A stretch of DNA of 64,000 nt from Muribaculaceae bacterium (GTDB lineage Bacteria > Bacteroidota > Bacteroidia > Bacteroidales > Muribaculaceae): assembly GCA_029057985.1 (NCBI GenBank), contig JAIDYR010000011.1, forward strand, positions 1-64,000, in the 5' to 3' direction. Each line of letters begins with the position of its first letter. Position 1 is the first letter of the stretch. Under the pieces are notes generated by a model. The model searched no databases and was not told the DNA's origin. It saw only the letters and a list, made by a program, of their open reading frames with translations. Both the position numbers and the translations under genes were made by a program. Of the stretch, positions 10,135-18,871 are shown one piece after another.

Positions 10135-11262
10135 TCATGCGAATTTATTTTTGGAGTTAATATCTTTAACTCCGGGTCTAACTCCGGGTCTTGCTATAGA
10201 TTTATAATCCTTATACCAGTTGATAAAGCGGCGCAACCCATATTCCAGGCTTGTCGTCGGCTTATACCCGAACTGAATATGAAGTTTGGAAGAATCTGCC
10301 AGAGTCGAATGTACCTCTCCGTGTTGCATCGGAAGAAGAATTGTGTTGGCTTCTTTCCCGGTCAATTCTTCAAGTAAAGCCACGAAATCAGTTATCAATG
10401 TAGGGTATCCATGTCCGATATTGATGACGTCATGCTGAGGGGAAGTATTGAAGATATTGCCTCCTTTTATTATAATTCTTCTGACTGCTTCGGCGACATC
10501 ATCAATATACGTGAAGTCGCGACTCAACTGCCCTCCGTTATATAGAGTGATTTCTCTGTCATTGAGCAATGCATCGGTAAAGATATATGGAGCCATGTCA
10601 GGGCGTCCCCATTCGCCATATACGCTGAAGAATCTGAGTCCGGTCATCTTGAATCCATATAGGTCGGAATAGACGTTGGCCAGCATTTCATTGGTGCGCT
10701 TTGAGATGGCATAGACTGATTTCGGGGCTCCGTTAGCGTCGGATTCCCTGAATGCATGAGGGGATTGCTCGCCATATACCGAGCTGCTGGATGCGTAGAG
10801 AAGACGCTTGGCGCCGCAGGCTCTGCAAATCTCAAGGATTCGCATGAATCCCATGACGTTACTGTCAAGACATTCTTCAGGATGAGTTATCGAATATCTG
10901 ACCCCTGGCTGAGCCGCAAGGTGCAGGATGACGTCAGGCTGGAATTCGACAGCCAATCTTTCAGTCTCGCGATCTCTGATATCGAGTCTGCTGAATGTGA
11001 TCTCCGGGAATCTCTGACTTCGGAGGATTCTTACATCGCGTACGGCGCATAAAGAGCTTTCCGCATAATCCCTATCGGATGCGAAGACTTCATTCATATC
11101 CGCTCGATTGAATCCGCATCGGACCAATCTGTCGATCTTAAGCGCAGGGTCATAGTAGGAGTTGAGATTGTCGATGCCCAACACCTCTATGTGACTTTCG
11201 GCCAGGAATTCCGCCACTCTGCTACCTATAAATCCGGCCGCTCCTGTCAGAAATACTTTCAT
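10135..11262 (-). CDS. NAD-dependent sugar epimerase, UDP-glucuronate 4-epimerase type
   Basis: Extended SDR protein of 375 aa. Motifs: LTGAAGFIGSRVAEFL (4-19), DNLNSYYDPALK (about 36-47, the segment typical of UDP-glucuronate/galacturonate 4-epimerases), ASSSSVYGEQ with the catalytic Ser, and YAISKRTNE with the Tyr/Lys pair. Compared with the common 335-350 aa members there is an extra loop of about 30 residues at 50-80. It probably makes UDP-galacturonate or a related uronic acid for the polymer; substrate is inferred from family only. The start overlaps the stop of the PHP phosphatase gene by 4 nt. The far end is Lys/Asn-rich and followed by 93 nt without a gene. Confidence 0.88.
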   Translation of the reverse strand: MKVFLTGAAGFIGSRVAEFLAESHIEVLGIDNLNSYYDPALKIDRLVRCGFNRADMNEVFASDRDYAESSLCAVRDVRILRSQRFPEITFSRLDIRDRETERLAVEFQPDVILHLAAQPGVRYSITHPEECLDSNVMGFMRILEICRACGAKRLLYASSSSVYGEQSPHAFRESDANGAPKSVYAISKRTNEMLANVYSDLYGFKMTGLRFFSVYGEWGRPDMAPYIFTDALLNDREITLYNGGQLSRDFTYIDDVAEAVRRIIIKGGNIFNTSPQHDVINIGHGYPTLITDFVALLEELTGKEANTILLPMQHGEVHSTLADSSKLHIQFGYKPTTSLEYGLRRFINWYKDYKSIARPGVRPGVKDINSKNKFA

Positions 11263-11999
11263 TTCATTGATGGATTAGCCGCTACGCTCAGTACACTCTC
11301 CAATGCTTCGCGACGATTGGGCGACATGTCGAGATAGCGTCTTGTGGCCGACAGGCGATGAATATCGCTTCCGACAACATTATACATTCCTTTCTTCAGC
11401 AGCCATTCAGCCTTCTTGCGGGCAGTCTCACCATACATTCCGACTATCGACAATATATTCATCTGGAGAATTACTCCGCGACGCTTGAGTTTTTCGTAAT
11501 CATTCTCATTCATATATCGGTAGCGTTCGGGGTGGGCGAGTACCGGATAATATCCTGCGTGCTTGATGTCATCGATAAGCTCGTCGAAATTCATCGGGGG
11601 AGAGAAATAGGAAGTCTCGACAAGCAAGTGTTTTCCTTCATCTCCAAGAGGAAGGAAATCATTTTTCTCAAGCCGCTCCTCAAAGAGGGAGTCGAGCATA
11701 TTCTCCGCTGCGAGACGGAGTTCGATATGACCGTCGTATTCAAGGCAAAGCTCGGCGAAGCGCTGACGCAGGAAGGAAGTCTCGTTAGGGAAATCTTCCA
11801 TGATATGAGGTGTCAGCCATACTTTCTTGACGCCCATTTTCTCATAAGCATCAAGAACTTCCAGGGCTTTCTCCATAGTTGGGATGCCATCGTCAACTCC
11901 GGGCAGGATGTGGGAATGCCAGTCGGTGAGACTCTCCATAAGTCCCGCCTCGCGCAAACCTTCTATTTTTCTTCTGAATGGCCAGAATCCCATAATCAC
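11259..11999 (-). CDS. CpsB/CapC-type PHP tyrosine-protein phosphatase
   Basis: Metal-dependent PHP-fold phosphatase, 246 aa. The HxH motif is in DWHSHILPGVDDG (about 26-38). Further metal ligands are expected in LTPHIMEDFPN, LAAENML, LAHPERYRYM and VGSDIHR, all visible in order. In this family the protein dephosphorylates the tyrosine cluster of the cognate BY-kinase, and the kinase gene lies immediately upstream (12 nt gap). A shorter start at Met21, just before the catalytic motif, is possible; the first 20 residues look like a short basic leader. Confidence 0.92.
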   Translation of the reverse strand: MIMGFWPFRRKIEGLREAGLMESLTDWHSHILPGVDDGIPTMEKALEVLDAYEKMGVKKVWLTPHIMEDFPNETSFLRQRFAELCLEYDGHIELRLAAENMLDSLFEERLEKNDFLPLGDEGKHLLVETSYFSPPMNFDELIDDIKHAGYYPVLAHPERYRYMNENDYEKLKRRGVILQMNILSIVGMYGETARKKAEWLLKKGMYNVVGSDIHRLSATRRYLDMSPNRREALESVLSVAANPSMK

Positions 12000-12011
12000 A
12001 AATTTTTTCGG

Positions 12012-14438
12012 TTATTCTTCAAGCGACTGATAGTTGCCGTAAGTATAGTAACTGCTGTGAGCTTCCTCGGTGCCATTGAGGATGATGCTCATTCGCTTCA
12101 GTTTCTTTTCATTATAAAGGATCGTCAGATCCTTTATTGCCGACTTATCAAGCAATCCCGCGCGGATTACGAAAAGAGTAGCATCCGCATAGCGATTGAT
12201 CAACTGAGTGTCGACAACTACATTTACCGGCGGACAATCGATCATTATTATGTCGTACTGATCTCTTACAGCATTCAGAAAATCACCCAATCGCTCCCCT
12301 TCCAGCAGCTCAGCCGGATTTGGCGGACGCTTGCCGATAGGCACGATGCTCAGGCCGCTGACTGATTCTACCGGATAGATGATTCTTGAAGGATCTTCTG
12401 TCTTACCCGACAGATATGACGCCAGTCCGCGACCGGGAGTCCCGACATAATCGGAGAGTGACCCATGGCGGAGATCGCCGTCGATCAGAAGTACCTTCTT
12501 GTTTTTCAAAGCGAAGGATGCTCCCAGATTATATGCTACGAAAGATTTTCCGGACCCGGGGTTGAAAGAGGTGACAGCCAGGACGCTATGCTCAGTGTTT
12601 CGACCGAGCATGAGGTCAATGTTGGAGCGAACTACGCGGAATGCTTCATTGGGCACATCGCGTTTGCCTTCTTCGACAATGGGCTTCGGAGTGTCGATCT
12701 CTTTTTGCCGGGCTTTCTTGGACTGGAGGAATCGACGTAGTTTAAGCCGCTTGCCGATCTGCGGAATTTCGCCGGTGAAGGGGATCGGAAGATTGTCGAG
12801 GTCGCGACGGCTGTGGACTTTATTGTCGACCATCACGAGGATATAGATCGCCACCGCCGGGATAAGCAGGCCCATTACGAAGGCTACAAAAAGAATAGCA
12901 TTGCGTTTTGGAGATATCGGCAAGTCGGATCCGAAGGGAGGCGTGATAATGCGGGTATTATATGCGTTGAAAGCCTGTGACAGATCCGTCTCTTCGCGCT
13001 TCTGAAGCAGGAAAAGATAGAGCTGCTCCTTGATTGCCTGGTCGCGTTTGATCGTGCCGAGATATTTTGCCTGCGTAGGAGTCGTCGCGAGCTCCTTGAG
13101 GCTCTGGCCCTGAGCCGACTGCAGATTGCGAAGGTTGGCTTCGAGAGTCCCGACATATGAATTGACCGAGCGAATCAATGATTCGCGCAGACCATTGGCC
13201 TGATGAGTATACGACTCGACTATAGGGTTGTCGGCGCTTGAGTTGCTGATAAGGTTATCCCGCGTCAGGAGTAAGGTATTATATTCCTTTACCAATTGCT
13301 CGAGTCCGGAATTGCCGACTCCGGTCAGCACCGGGACGACCTTATTGGCGTTCTTGGGATTATTGATATAATCCTTAATGTAATTGGCCATAGCCAACTG
13401 ATTGTTGGCCTCGATCATGCTCTTGCTTACGCTCGAAGACTGATCCATATACATTCTGGCGCTGGCTTCGATATCCGGGATATGATGGGCCGACTGGTAA
13501 TCAGCAATATCGCTGTCTACTTCTCCGAGTTCGCGGATTAACATGGCCAGACGCTCATTGATGAATTCCGAAGTGGCCACGGCCATTCTGTTCTTATCGC
13601 GTACCCAGAACTCATTGTAGACTTCGACGATGGTGTTGAGTACGTCCGTAGCCCGATCGATATTGGTATCGGTCATTGTCAGGTCGATAACTTCTGAATC
13701 CGAGTCAGTCAGGTCAGCGGTAAGTTTGGCGAGATATTTCTCGATTGCTCCGTGTTCGGAGCTTATAGTGACGAGATATTCGTAAGCTTCCTCTCGCGTA
13801 TTGGTATATAGCCCGTTGCTATTGAATGATATCACTCCGACAGGCGTCTTAACGGGAGCTGATCCGACTTTGCCTTTGATGGCAAGATTCTTAAAGGTCA
13901 CTCTTGACTTCTCACCTTTGGGCACTGCGGATACTTCAGTAATGATAAAAGAATCGTCAGGCTGCAAGGTGAGTTTGATAATAAGACCTCCGAATTTCTT
14001 GTCGGTAGTCTCATTCTTTACGTCAAAGGGGGATGACTTTCCGTAGAGGACGTCGTTGTGCGGGAATTTCTTGAGATAGACGGCCGAAGTCAGGTTAAGA
14101 CGCTTCACTACCTCCTGCATTACTGCCGGAGACTTAAGGCTGACGAGCTCATTATAGACGTTAGTGTTTCCTCCGCCCAATCCGAAATCCTTGAAAGCGT
14201 TGGATACATCGGCGATGCCGCCTGACTGAGAATCCTGGATAAGCAATTGCATAGTCCGGCTATACTTCGGTTCCTGCCTGAGAGCATAGAATAAGCCGAG
14301 CCCGACGCAGAGGATTATGGCTATTATAAACCATTTCCAATGGCCGAGGCAAGCGGTCAGGAATCCTTTGAATGAGAAAGTATTTTCTTCCTCGACAGGA
14401 CTTGCGGAGGGTATGGGATTTATGGGGTTTTCCATCAA
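12012..14438 (-). CDS. Wzc-like polysaccharide co-polymerase with BY-kinase domain
   Basis: Inner membrane protein of 808 aa that couples chain-length control to tyrosine autophosphorylation. It has an N-terminal membrane helix (about 30-50), a large periplasmic Wzz-like part with coiled coil, a GNVR-like region, and a second helix near 515-540. The cytoplasmic kinase has a Walker A-type NPGSGKSFVAYNLG (near 625), Walker A' LLIDGDLRHGS and Walker B IIMIDCPPV. The tail SSYYTYGNYQS is the expected substrate tyrosine cluster. It lies between wza (166 bp upstream, with a hairpin) and the phosphatase gene. Confidence 0.95.
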   Translation of the reverse strand: MMENPINPIPSASPVEEENTFSFKGFLTACLGHWKWFIIAIILCVGLGLFYALRQEPKYSRTMQLLIQDSQSGGIADVSNAFKDFGLGGGNTNVYNELVSLKSPAVMQEVVKRLNLTSAVYLKKFPHNDVLYGKSSPFDVKNETTDKKFGGLIIKLTLQPDDSFIITEVSAVPKGEKSRVTFKNLAIKGKVGSAPVKTPVGVISFNSNGLYTNTREEAYEYLVTISSEHGAIEKYLAKLTADLTDSDSEVIDLTMTDTNIDRATDVLNTIVEVYNEFWVRDKNRMAVATSEFINERLAMLIRELGEVDSDIADYQSAHHIPDIEASARMYMDQSSSVSKSMIEANNQLAMANYIKDYINNPKNANKVVPVLTGVGNSGLEQLVKEYNTLLLTRDNLISNSSADNPIVESYTHQANGLRESLIRSVNSYVGTLEANLRNLQSAQGQSLKELATTPTQAKYLGTIKRDQAIKEQLYLFLLQKREETDLSQAFNAYNTRIITPPFGSDLPISPKRNAILFVAFVMGLLIPAVAIYILVMVDNKVHSRRDLDNLPIPFTGEIPQIGKRLKLRRFLQSKKARQKEIDTPKPIVEEGKRDVPNEAFRVVRSNIDLMLGRNTEHSVLAVTSFNPGSGKSFVAYNLGASFALKNKKVLLIDGDLRHGSLSDYVGTPGRGLASYLSGKTEDPSRIIYPVESVSGLSIVPIGKRPPNPAELLEGERLGDFLNAVRDQYDIIMIDCPPVNVVVDTQLINRYADATLFVIRAGLLDKSAIKDLTILYNEKKLKRMSIILNGTEEAHSSYYTYGNYQSLEE

Positions 14439-14551
14439 TCGGGTTTCAACAGTTAATTTGAGTTATATCAGGTAAGACAGAAATATTGATCAGTTACTGT
14501 GCGTCCCGGAGGCAATGTGATGATTTGGGAGCAGAATGTCAATATCGGAAG

Positions 14552-14583
14552 CGTCAGCCGGAGAACTCAGACCCCGGCTGACG
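14552..14583. other. 10-bp perfect hairpin between wza and wzc
   Basis: CGTCAGCCGG and CCGGCTGACG are perfectly complementary and separated by 12 nt. Read on the minus strand, in the direction of the operon, the stem is not followed by a T tract. It therefore looks more like an RNA-stabilising or processing element between two co-transcribed genes than a full terminator. Confidence 0.6.
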
Positions 14584-14604
14584 ATGTCATTAAGTCCGGA
14601 TTGT

Positions 14605-15465
14605 TTACTTCTTGGCGAGGTTGACAATAAGGACGGCAGTCGAAGTAAGGACTGAGAATATTGATATCCAGAATCCTGCAGTCATCGTGGTAGTGCCGTT
14701 GATTGTAGTAGCGCGTTTGCGCACATCATTGGGTTCTACATATATGATGTCATCCTGCTGGAGATAGAAGCCGGGATTATTGTAGAGGCTTTTGCCGTCA
14801 AGGAGATTGAAGACATAGACCTGGGTCTTGCCGTTCTCGGTGCGGAAAAGTCTTACATTTTCTCTCTTGCCGTTGATGCCGAGGTCTCCTGCCATGGCGA
14901 TAGCGTCAAGTATGGATACCTGGTCGCGGTTGAATGTAAAGCGTCCGGGTGTATTGACTTCGCCAAGAACGCTGACGCCTGTATTGAGGAACTCGACTGT
15001 GACGGTCGGATCCTTGATCAGGTTGCGACCTATGATTTCGCCTTTGATGAAAGATGCAAGCTCATATCTGGTCATGCCGGCTACATGAAGCACTCCGAGT
15101 ACCGGAAAATCGATAGTGCCCTGAGGAGTGACGGTATAGCTGCTCATGCCTTCGGAAGAATTATTGGAGGAGCCGAAGGGAGTGGTTGTGCCGTAGGTGG
15201 TGGCGTTCTGTCCGAGGCGTGTAGTGACTACCGGGAGATTGAAGAGGCTTGCCAATTGAGGGTCTTTGGAGATGACGACAATCTGGAGCTTGTCGTCAGG
15301 GCGAATCTTGATAGCCTGACGCGCCTGAGTCTCGAATGTCATTACCTGATCTACGTCCTGGAAATATGCCACGTCCTTGGGAGTCTTGCAGCTGCTGAAT
15401 AAAGTCACCATGCCGAGCATTATGCCGGCCAGCCATGAAAGTCGCTTCATTTTCATATCTGTCAA
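14605..15465 (-). CDS. Wza-like polysaccharide export lipoprotein (SLBB)
   Basis: Outer membrane export protein of 286 aa. A signal peptide ends at the lipobox-like LFSSC (Cys near residue 26). A Poly_export domain follows, with IRPDDKLQIVVISKDP and TVTPQGTIDFPVLG, then an SLBB segment (GVSVLGEVNTPGRFTF to YVFNLLDGKSLY). A C-terminal hydrophobic helix near 262-282 is seen in Bacteroidota members. Length is short compared with E. coli Wza. It is the second gene of the locus, after the WecA-type transferase, and is separated from it by a 224-bp repeat-bearing gap. Confidence 0.93.
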   Translation of the reverse strand: MTDMKMKRLSWLAGIMLGMVTLFSSCKTPKDVAYFQDVDQVMTFETQARQAIKIRPDDKLQIVVISKDPQLASLFNLPVVTTRLGQNATTYGTTTPFGSSNNSSEGMSSYTVTPQGTIDFPVLGVLHVAGMTRYELASFIKGEIIGRNLIKDPTVTVEFLNTGVSVLGEVNTPGRFTFNRDQVSILDAIAMAGDLGINGKRENVRLFRTENGKTQVYVFNLLDGKSLYNNPGFYLQQDDIIYVEPNDVRKRATTINGTTTMTAGFWISIFSVLTSTAVLIVNLAKK

Positions 15466-15557
15466 AGGTTAGAAGAATCGGAGCTTTCCGTCTCGGTGAC
15501 AGGATGCCCCTCTCTTTCTGTATTTTTTTATTTCTATTTTTTAATCAGTTTATTACG

Positions 15558-15628
15558 TTAAGTAAGTTGCAAAAATTAAGTAAGATGTCAATCTTTTATG
15601 AGTACATTAATTTTTTTCGCTCACTTCC
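15558..15628. repeat. dispersed inverted repeat, locus 1
   Basis: TTAAGTAAGTTGCAAAAATTAA (15558-15579) and the inverted copy CATTAATTTTTTTCGCTCACTTCC (15605-15628) face each other in the 224-bp gap upstream of the wza-like gene. Similar copies occur at 19.7-19.96 kb and 39.6 kb. The rest of the gap 15466-15689 is AT-rich and without a supported gene. Confidence 0.55.
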
Positions 15629-15689
15629 TTTAAAATAACGTTCGGTTATAGTGTTTTATTGGAGATTATCTGATAAATTGATTATGATT

Positions 15690-16823
15690 TCAATCGTACA
15701 GAATTATACCGGTCTTTTTTTCAATTTTTCTGATTGACTTCGTCAGCAGCATATTACCCAATGTCCATAAGACGAAATCGATAAGAATAATCCAATTGAC
15801 GTTAAGGTCGCCGACGGAGAGTCCCCAATTCAGCCCGACGAATCCTATGTCGACCAGTAGAATTACAAGTAATGTCTTGCGGTCCGACAACCCTACATCG
15901 AGCAATTTATGATGGATATGGCATCGGTCGGGCATAAAGGGATTCCTTCGCTTGAGAATACGATGGAAAAATACCCTGCATTGGTCGAGTATAGGGATTA
16001 TCAAGGGGGAGAAGGCGACAGTGATCGGATTGACATCCGCAAAAATATTGCCATGTTCGCGGATGTTGCTGAATTCTACCGCAAGAAAGGCTATTACCAT
16101 TCCCAATGTGAGTGATCCGGTATCGCCCATGAATATCTTATTGTTCTTCTTCGAACTTCCATACATATTAAAGTATATGAAAGGCAGCAGACCGCCGGCC
16201 CCTCCGAAAGCTACCATTGAATATATATAGTAATCGGCATCGTAGAAGGCCAATCCGAAATATGCAAGCGTCAGAAACGCTATGCTTCCGGCTAACCCGT
16301 CGATGCCGTCGATAAGATTCAATGCGTTGATAATGTAGACTATAGCGAATACTGTCAGAAACCATCCAATCCAATCGGGTATTACTCCTATCCCGAGAAA
16401 TCCATGCAGGTTGCAGATCCATATCCCGGAGACTATAGTAAGAATCCCGGCAATGATCTGAAAGATGAATTTGGCGCGATAGCGCACCTCTACCAGATCA
16501 TCCGCGATGCCCAGCAGAAAGAGAAGCATAAGGGAGCAGAACAGAAAGAATAGTCCTACTTCTCCCTGCATGATCACTTCCCGGATTTCATGGGCATTGC
16601 ATTTGATTCCGAGGCCCAGAATAAGCAGTACTGAAAAGATTATTCCCGGCACAAAAGCTATCCCGCCCAGTCGGGGAACCGCTCCGTCATGAATCTTGCG
16701 CTCGTCATGGCTGTCAAATAATCTTTTGCGATAGGCAATAATGAGGATTTGCGGGATCAGACCTCCCACAACAACACCTGCCAATATGAATGTCAAAAAG
16801 TTATTTAGTAGCCAATTATCCAT
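15690..16823 (-). CDS. undecaprenyl-phosphate N-acetylglucosaminyl 1-phosphate transferase (WecA/TagO type)
   Basis: Polytopic MraY/WecA-family enzyme, 377 aa and about 11 helices, that starts repeat units by moving HexNAc-1-phosphate from a UDP-sugar to undecaprenyl phosphate. Visible family motifs are FDSHDERKIHDGAVPRLGG near 37-55, LLGIADDLVEVRYRAKF with the DD pair near 110, NALNLIDGIDGLAGS near 165, FMGDTGSL near 233, and the HIHH cluster near 300. It is the first gene of the exopolysaccharide locus. A TAACTTTG box lies about 115 nt upstream. Confidence 0.94.
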   Translation of the reverse strand: MDNWLLNNFLTFILAGVVVGGLIPQILIIAYRKRLFDSHDERKIHDGAVPRLGGIAFVPGIIFSVLLILGLGIKCNAHEIREVIMQGEVGLFFLFCSLMLLFLLGIADDLVEVRYRAKFIFQIIAGILTIVSGIWICNLHGFLGIGVIPDWIGWFLTVFAIVYIINALNLIDGIDGLAGSIAFLTLAYFGLAFYDADYYIYSMVAFGGAGGLLPFIYFNMYGSSKKNNKIFMGDTGSLTLGMVIAFLAVEFSNIREHGNIFADVNPITVAFSPLIIPILDQCRVFFHRILKRRNPFMPDRCHIHHKLLDVGLSDRKTLLVILLVDIGFVGLNWGLSVGDLNVNWIILIDFVLWTLGNMLLTKSIRKIEKKTGIILYD

Positions 16824-16936
16824 AGTGAAGGTGAACTTTACCCTAACGTCTTTCGAGCGTCGTCCGCCTTTCTAATCTTCCGTTTAGTTTTCATTCGGAA
16901 ATATAGCCCGGGCGCGAGGCAGTCAGTTCACGTTCG

Positions 16937-16944
16937 CAAAGTTA
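16937..16944 (-). promoter_or_regulatory. possible -7 box for the exopolysaccharide locus
   Basis: On the minus strand the sequence reads TAACTTTG, fitting the Bacteroidota TAnnTTTG consensus, and lies upstream of the WecA-type gene. I could not find a TTTG at the expected 19-21 nt spacing, so support is partial. A start here would leave a leader of about 110 nt. Confidence 0.4.
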
Positions 16945-17029
16945 GTTATAATTTTTTACTATTTTGCTATTTTAAACAAAAAATCGTCAAATTATTGTCA
17001 ATTTGGTCTTTCTTCGGCCTTATTTTGGA

Positions 17030-18667
17030 CTATTTGGGGTCTGTCCAGTCTCCATTATCTTTAATCAGACGGATAAGCGCGGGCAACGCTTCTGCAGTCG
17101 GCAGATTCTTATGGATTAGTTCTTTCCCTTTGTACAGGCTGACTCTGCCCGGTCCGGCTCCGACATATCCGTAATCGGCGTCGGCCATTTCTCCGGGGCC
17201 GTTGACAATGCACCCCATGACTCCGATCTTCAGTCCTGTCAGATGGGAAGTAGCTTTCTTTACTTCGGCCAATGCCGATTGAAGGTCGAATAGAGTGCGT
17301 CCGCAGCTCGGGCATGCGATATATTCAGTCTTGCTGAAGCGCAGCCGCGTGGCTTGAAGAATTGAAAGTGACAGAGCCGAGATCTCATCCTCCTGCATGG
17401 AAGGAGCCTGGATATGGATGGCATTGCCGTATCCCTTGAGCAGAAGATATCCGAGGTCGGCTGCCGCTTTTATGCGGATTGCTTCCTTATCTTTATCATC
17501 GTAGGAGAAGTGCAGGATGATAGGGGCCTTGCCTCCGCATGCCAGATAGCGTTCGATCCATGATTCTATCTGTCCGACCTTATTGGGATTTATTGAAGAG
17601 ATTTCAATAGGGCGCCCCGACTTCTCAGCGGCATCTTCGGGGTTGCTGTCAGCATATATTTTCAAAGTGTTGTGCGGAAGCTCAATGTCATATCCGATTA
17701 TAAGGGGCCATGAAGTTCTCCCTATTCCTAAGATTGATTCAGCGCGGTCGCGGGCAGGAAAGGTGGTGAAACACTCGGGTTCGTGAATCGGATCATGGCC
17801 TTCTCTAAGACAGATATAATCCCGCAGTTTTGCCGCTACGGGTATCTCATTTTCCGGATCTTCCGAGAGCGACACCCGGATAGTATCACCGATTCCATCG
17901 GCGAGCAGCGTGCCTATCCCGACGGCACTCTTGATGCGTCCGTCTTCTCCGTCGCCCGCTTCAGTTACTCCGAGATGAATGGGATAGTGCATTCCGGAGT
18001 GATCCATCTCCTTGACTAAGAGAGCTACGGTCTCCACCATCACAACTACGTTGGAGGCCTTGATAGAGATGACGATATCATTGAAATTTACCTCTCGTGC
18101 TATTCGTAGATATTCCATTACGGACTCCACCATCCCGGCCGGAGTGTCGCCATAGCGGCTCATGATCCTGTCTGATAGTGATCCATGATTGACTCCGAGG
18201 CGAATGGCAGTGTGGTGGCTGCTGCACACCTCAAGAAACGGGATAAATGCTTTGCGTATTCTGTCGATTTCTGCGGCATATTCCTCATCCGTGAAGTCAA
18301 GCTTGCGGAAAGTGCGGGCTGCATCTACGAAATTTCCGGGATTGATGCGCACTTTCTCGCATCGTTCGGCAGCCGCGAAGGCAGCCTTGGGATTGAAATG
18401 TACGTCAGCGACCAAAGGGATGTCGACTCCGGCCTCTCGGACTCCATTGCCGATAGCTTCCATATTTTCAGCTTCAGTCACACCCTGAGTAGTCAGCCTG
18501 ATGAGATCAGCCCCTTTTTCGGCAATACGCAGAATTTGAGCTACGGAACTCTTGGTATCCAATGTATTGGTATTGGTCATAGACTGCAATCTTATCGGGG
18601 CGTCGCCTCCGATGGAAGTGGAGCCAACTTTTACTTTCTGAGTAGGTCGGCGAGAGTAATTTATCAT
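17030..18667 (-). CDS. ispG: 4-hydroxy-3-methylbut-2-en-1-yl diphosphate synthase
   Basis: Iron-sulfur enzyme of the MEP isoprenoid pathway; it reduces methylerythritol cyclodiphosphate to HMBPP. At 545 aa it is much longer than the E. coli form (372 aa). The N-terminal TIM barrel (SIGGDAPIRLQSMTNT, then LVADVHFNPKAA) and the C-terminal [4Fe-4S] domain (CPSCGRT, and GCIVNGPGE with the third Cys and catalytic Glu) are separated by the extra domain known from plants and Bacteroidota. No clear operon partner is visible. The divergence from typical length is a lineage trait, not a fusion artefact. Confidence 0.96.
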   Translation of the reverse strand: MINYSRRPTQKVKVGSTSIGGDAPIRLQSMTNTNTLDTKSSVAQILRIAEKGADLIRLTTQGVTEAENMEAIGNGVREAGVDIPLVADVHFNPKAAFAAAERCEKVRINPGNFVDAARTFRKLDFTDEEYAAEIDRIRKAFIPFLEVCSSHHTAIRLGVNHGSLSDRIMSRYGDTPAGMVESVMEYLRIAREVNFNDIVISIKASNVVVMVETVALLVKEMDHSGMHYPIHLGVTEAGDGEDGRIKSAVGIGTLLADGIGDTIRVSLSEDPENEIPVAAKLRDYICLREGHDPIHEPECFTTFPARDRAESILGIGRTSWPLIIGYDIELPHNTLKIYADSNPEDAAEKSGRPIEISSINPNKVGQIESWIERYLACGGKAPIILHFSYDDKDKEAIRIKAAADLGYLLLKGYGNAIHIQAPSMQEDEISALSLSILQATRLRFSKTEYIACPSCGRTLFDLQSALAEVKKATSHLTGLKIGVMGCIVNGPGEMADADYGYVGAGPGRVSLYKGKELIHKNLPTAEALPALIRLIKDNGDWTDPK

Positions 18668-18725
18668 GACGCTTGGTATTTAATCGTTAATTTGAGTCTG
18701 TTTCGTTGATTTAGTTACATCTATA

Positions 18726-18742
18726 GCCCCGCTCAGCGGGGC
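18726..18742. terminator. GC-rich hairpin upstream of ispG
   Basis: GCCCCGC-TCA-GCGGGGC is a perfect 7-bp stem with a three-base loop in the gap between ispG (start 18667) and the PAP2-like gene. No T tract follows on either strand, so a terminator role is uncertain. Confidence 0.35.
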
Positions 18743-18770
18743 AAACTTCGGAGGCATAGAGAATACCCGT

Positions 18771-18850
18771 TCGCAAAGCGCCGATCAGCCCCATGCTCAG
18801 TCGCAAAGCGCCGATCATACCCATAACCAGTAGCAAAGCGCTGATGCTCA
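18771..18850. repeat. 30-bp tandem repeat, about three copies
   Basis: TCGCAAAGCGCCGATCA starts at 18771 and 18801, and TAGCAAAGCGCTGATGC at 18831, exactly 30 bp apart. The intervening 13 bases are less conserved. It lies in the 204-bp intergenic gap and carries no open frame of note. Confidence 0.75.
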
Positions 18851-18871
18851 TTTAAATTTCGCTTGCGAAAC

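Noticed and set aside
11358-12365. 335-aa plus-strand ORF across the phosphatase and kinase genes
   Set aside because: Antisense to two confident genes and with no recognisable domain.
18771-18850. CRISPR-like spacing of repeats upstream of ispG
   Set aside because: Only three units in direct tandem with no unique spacers, and no cas genes in the window.
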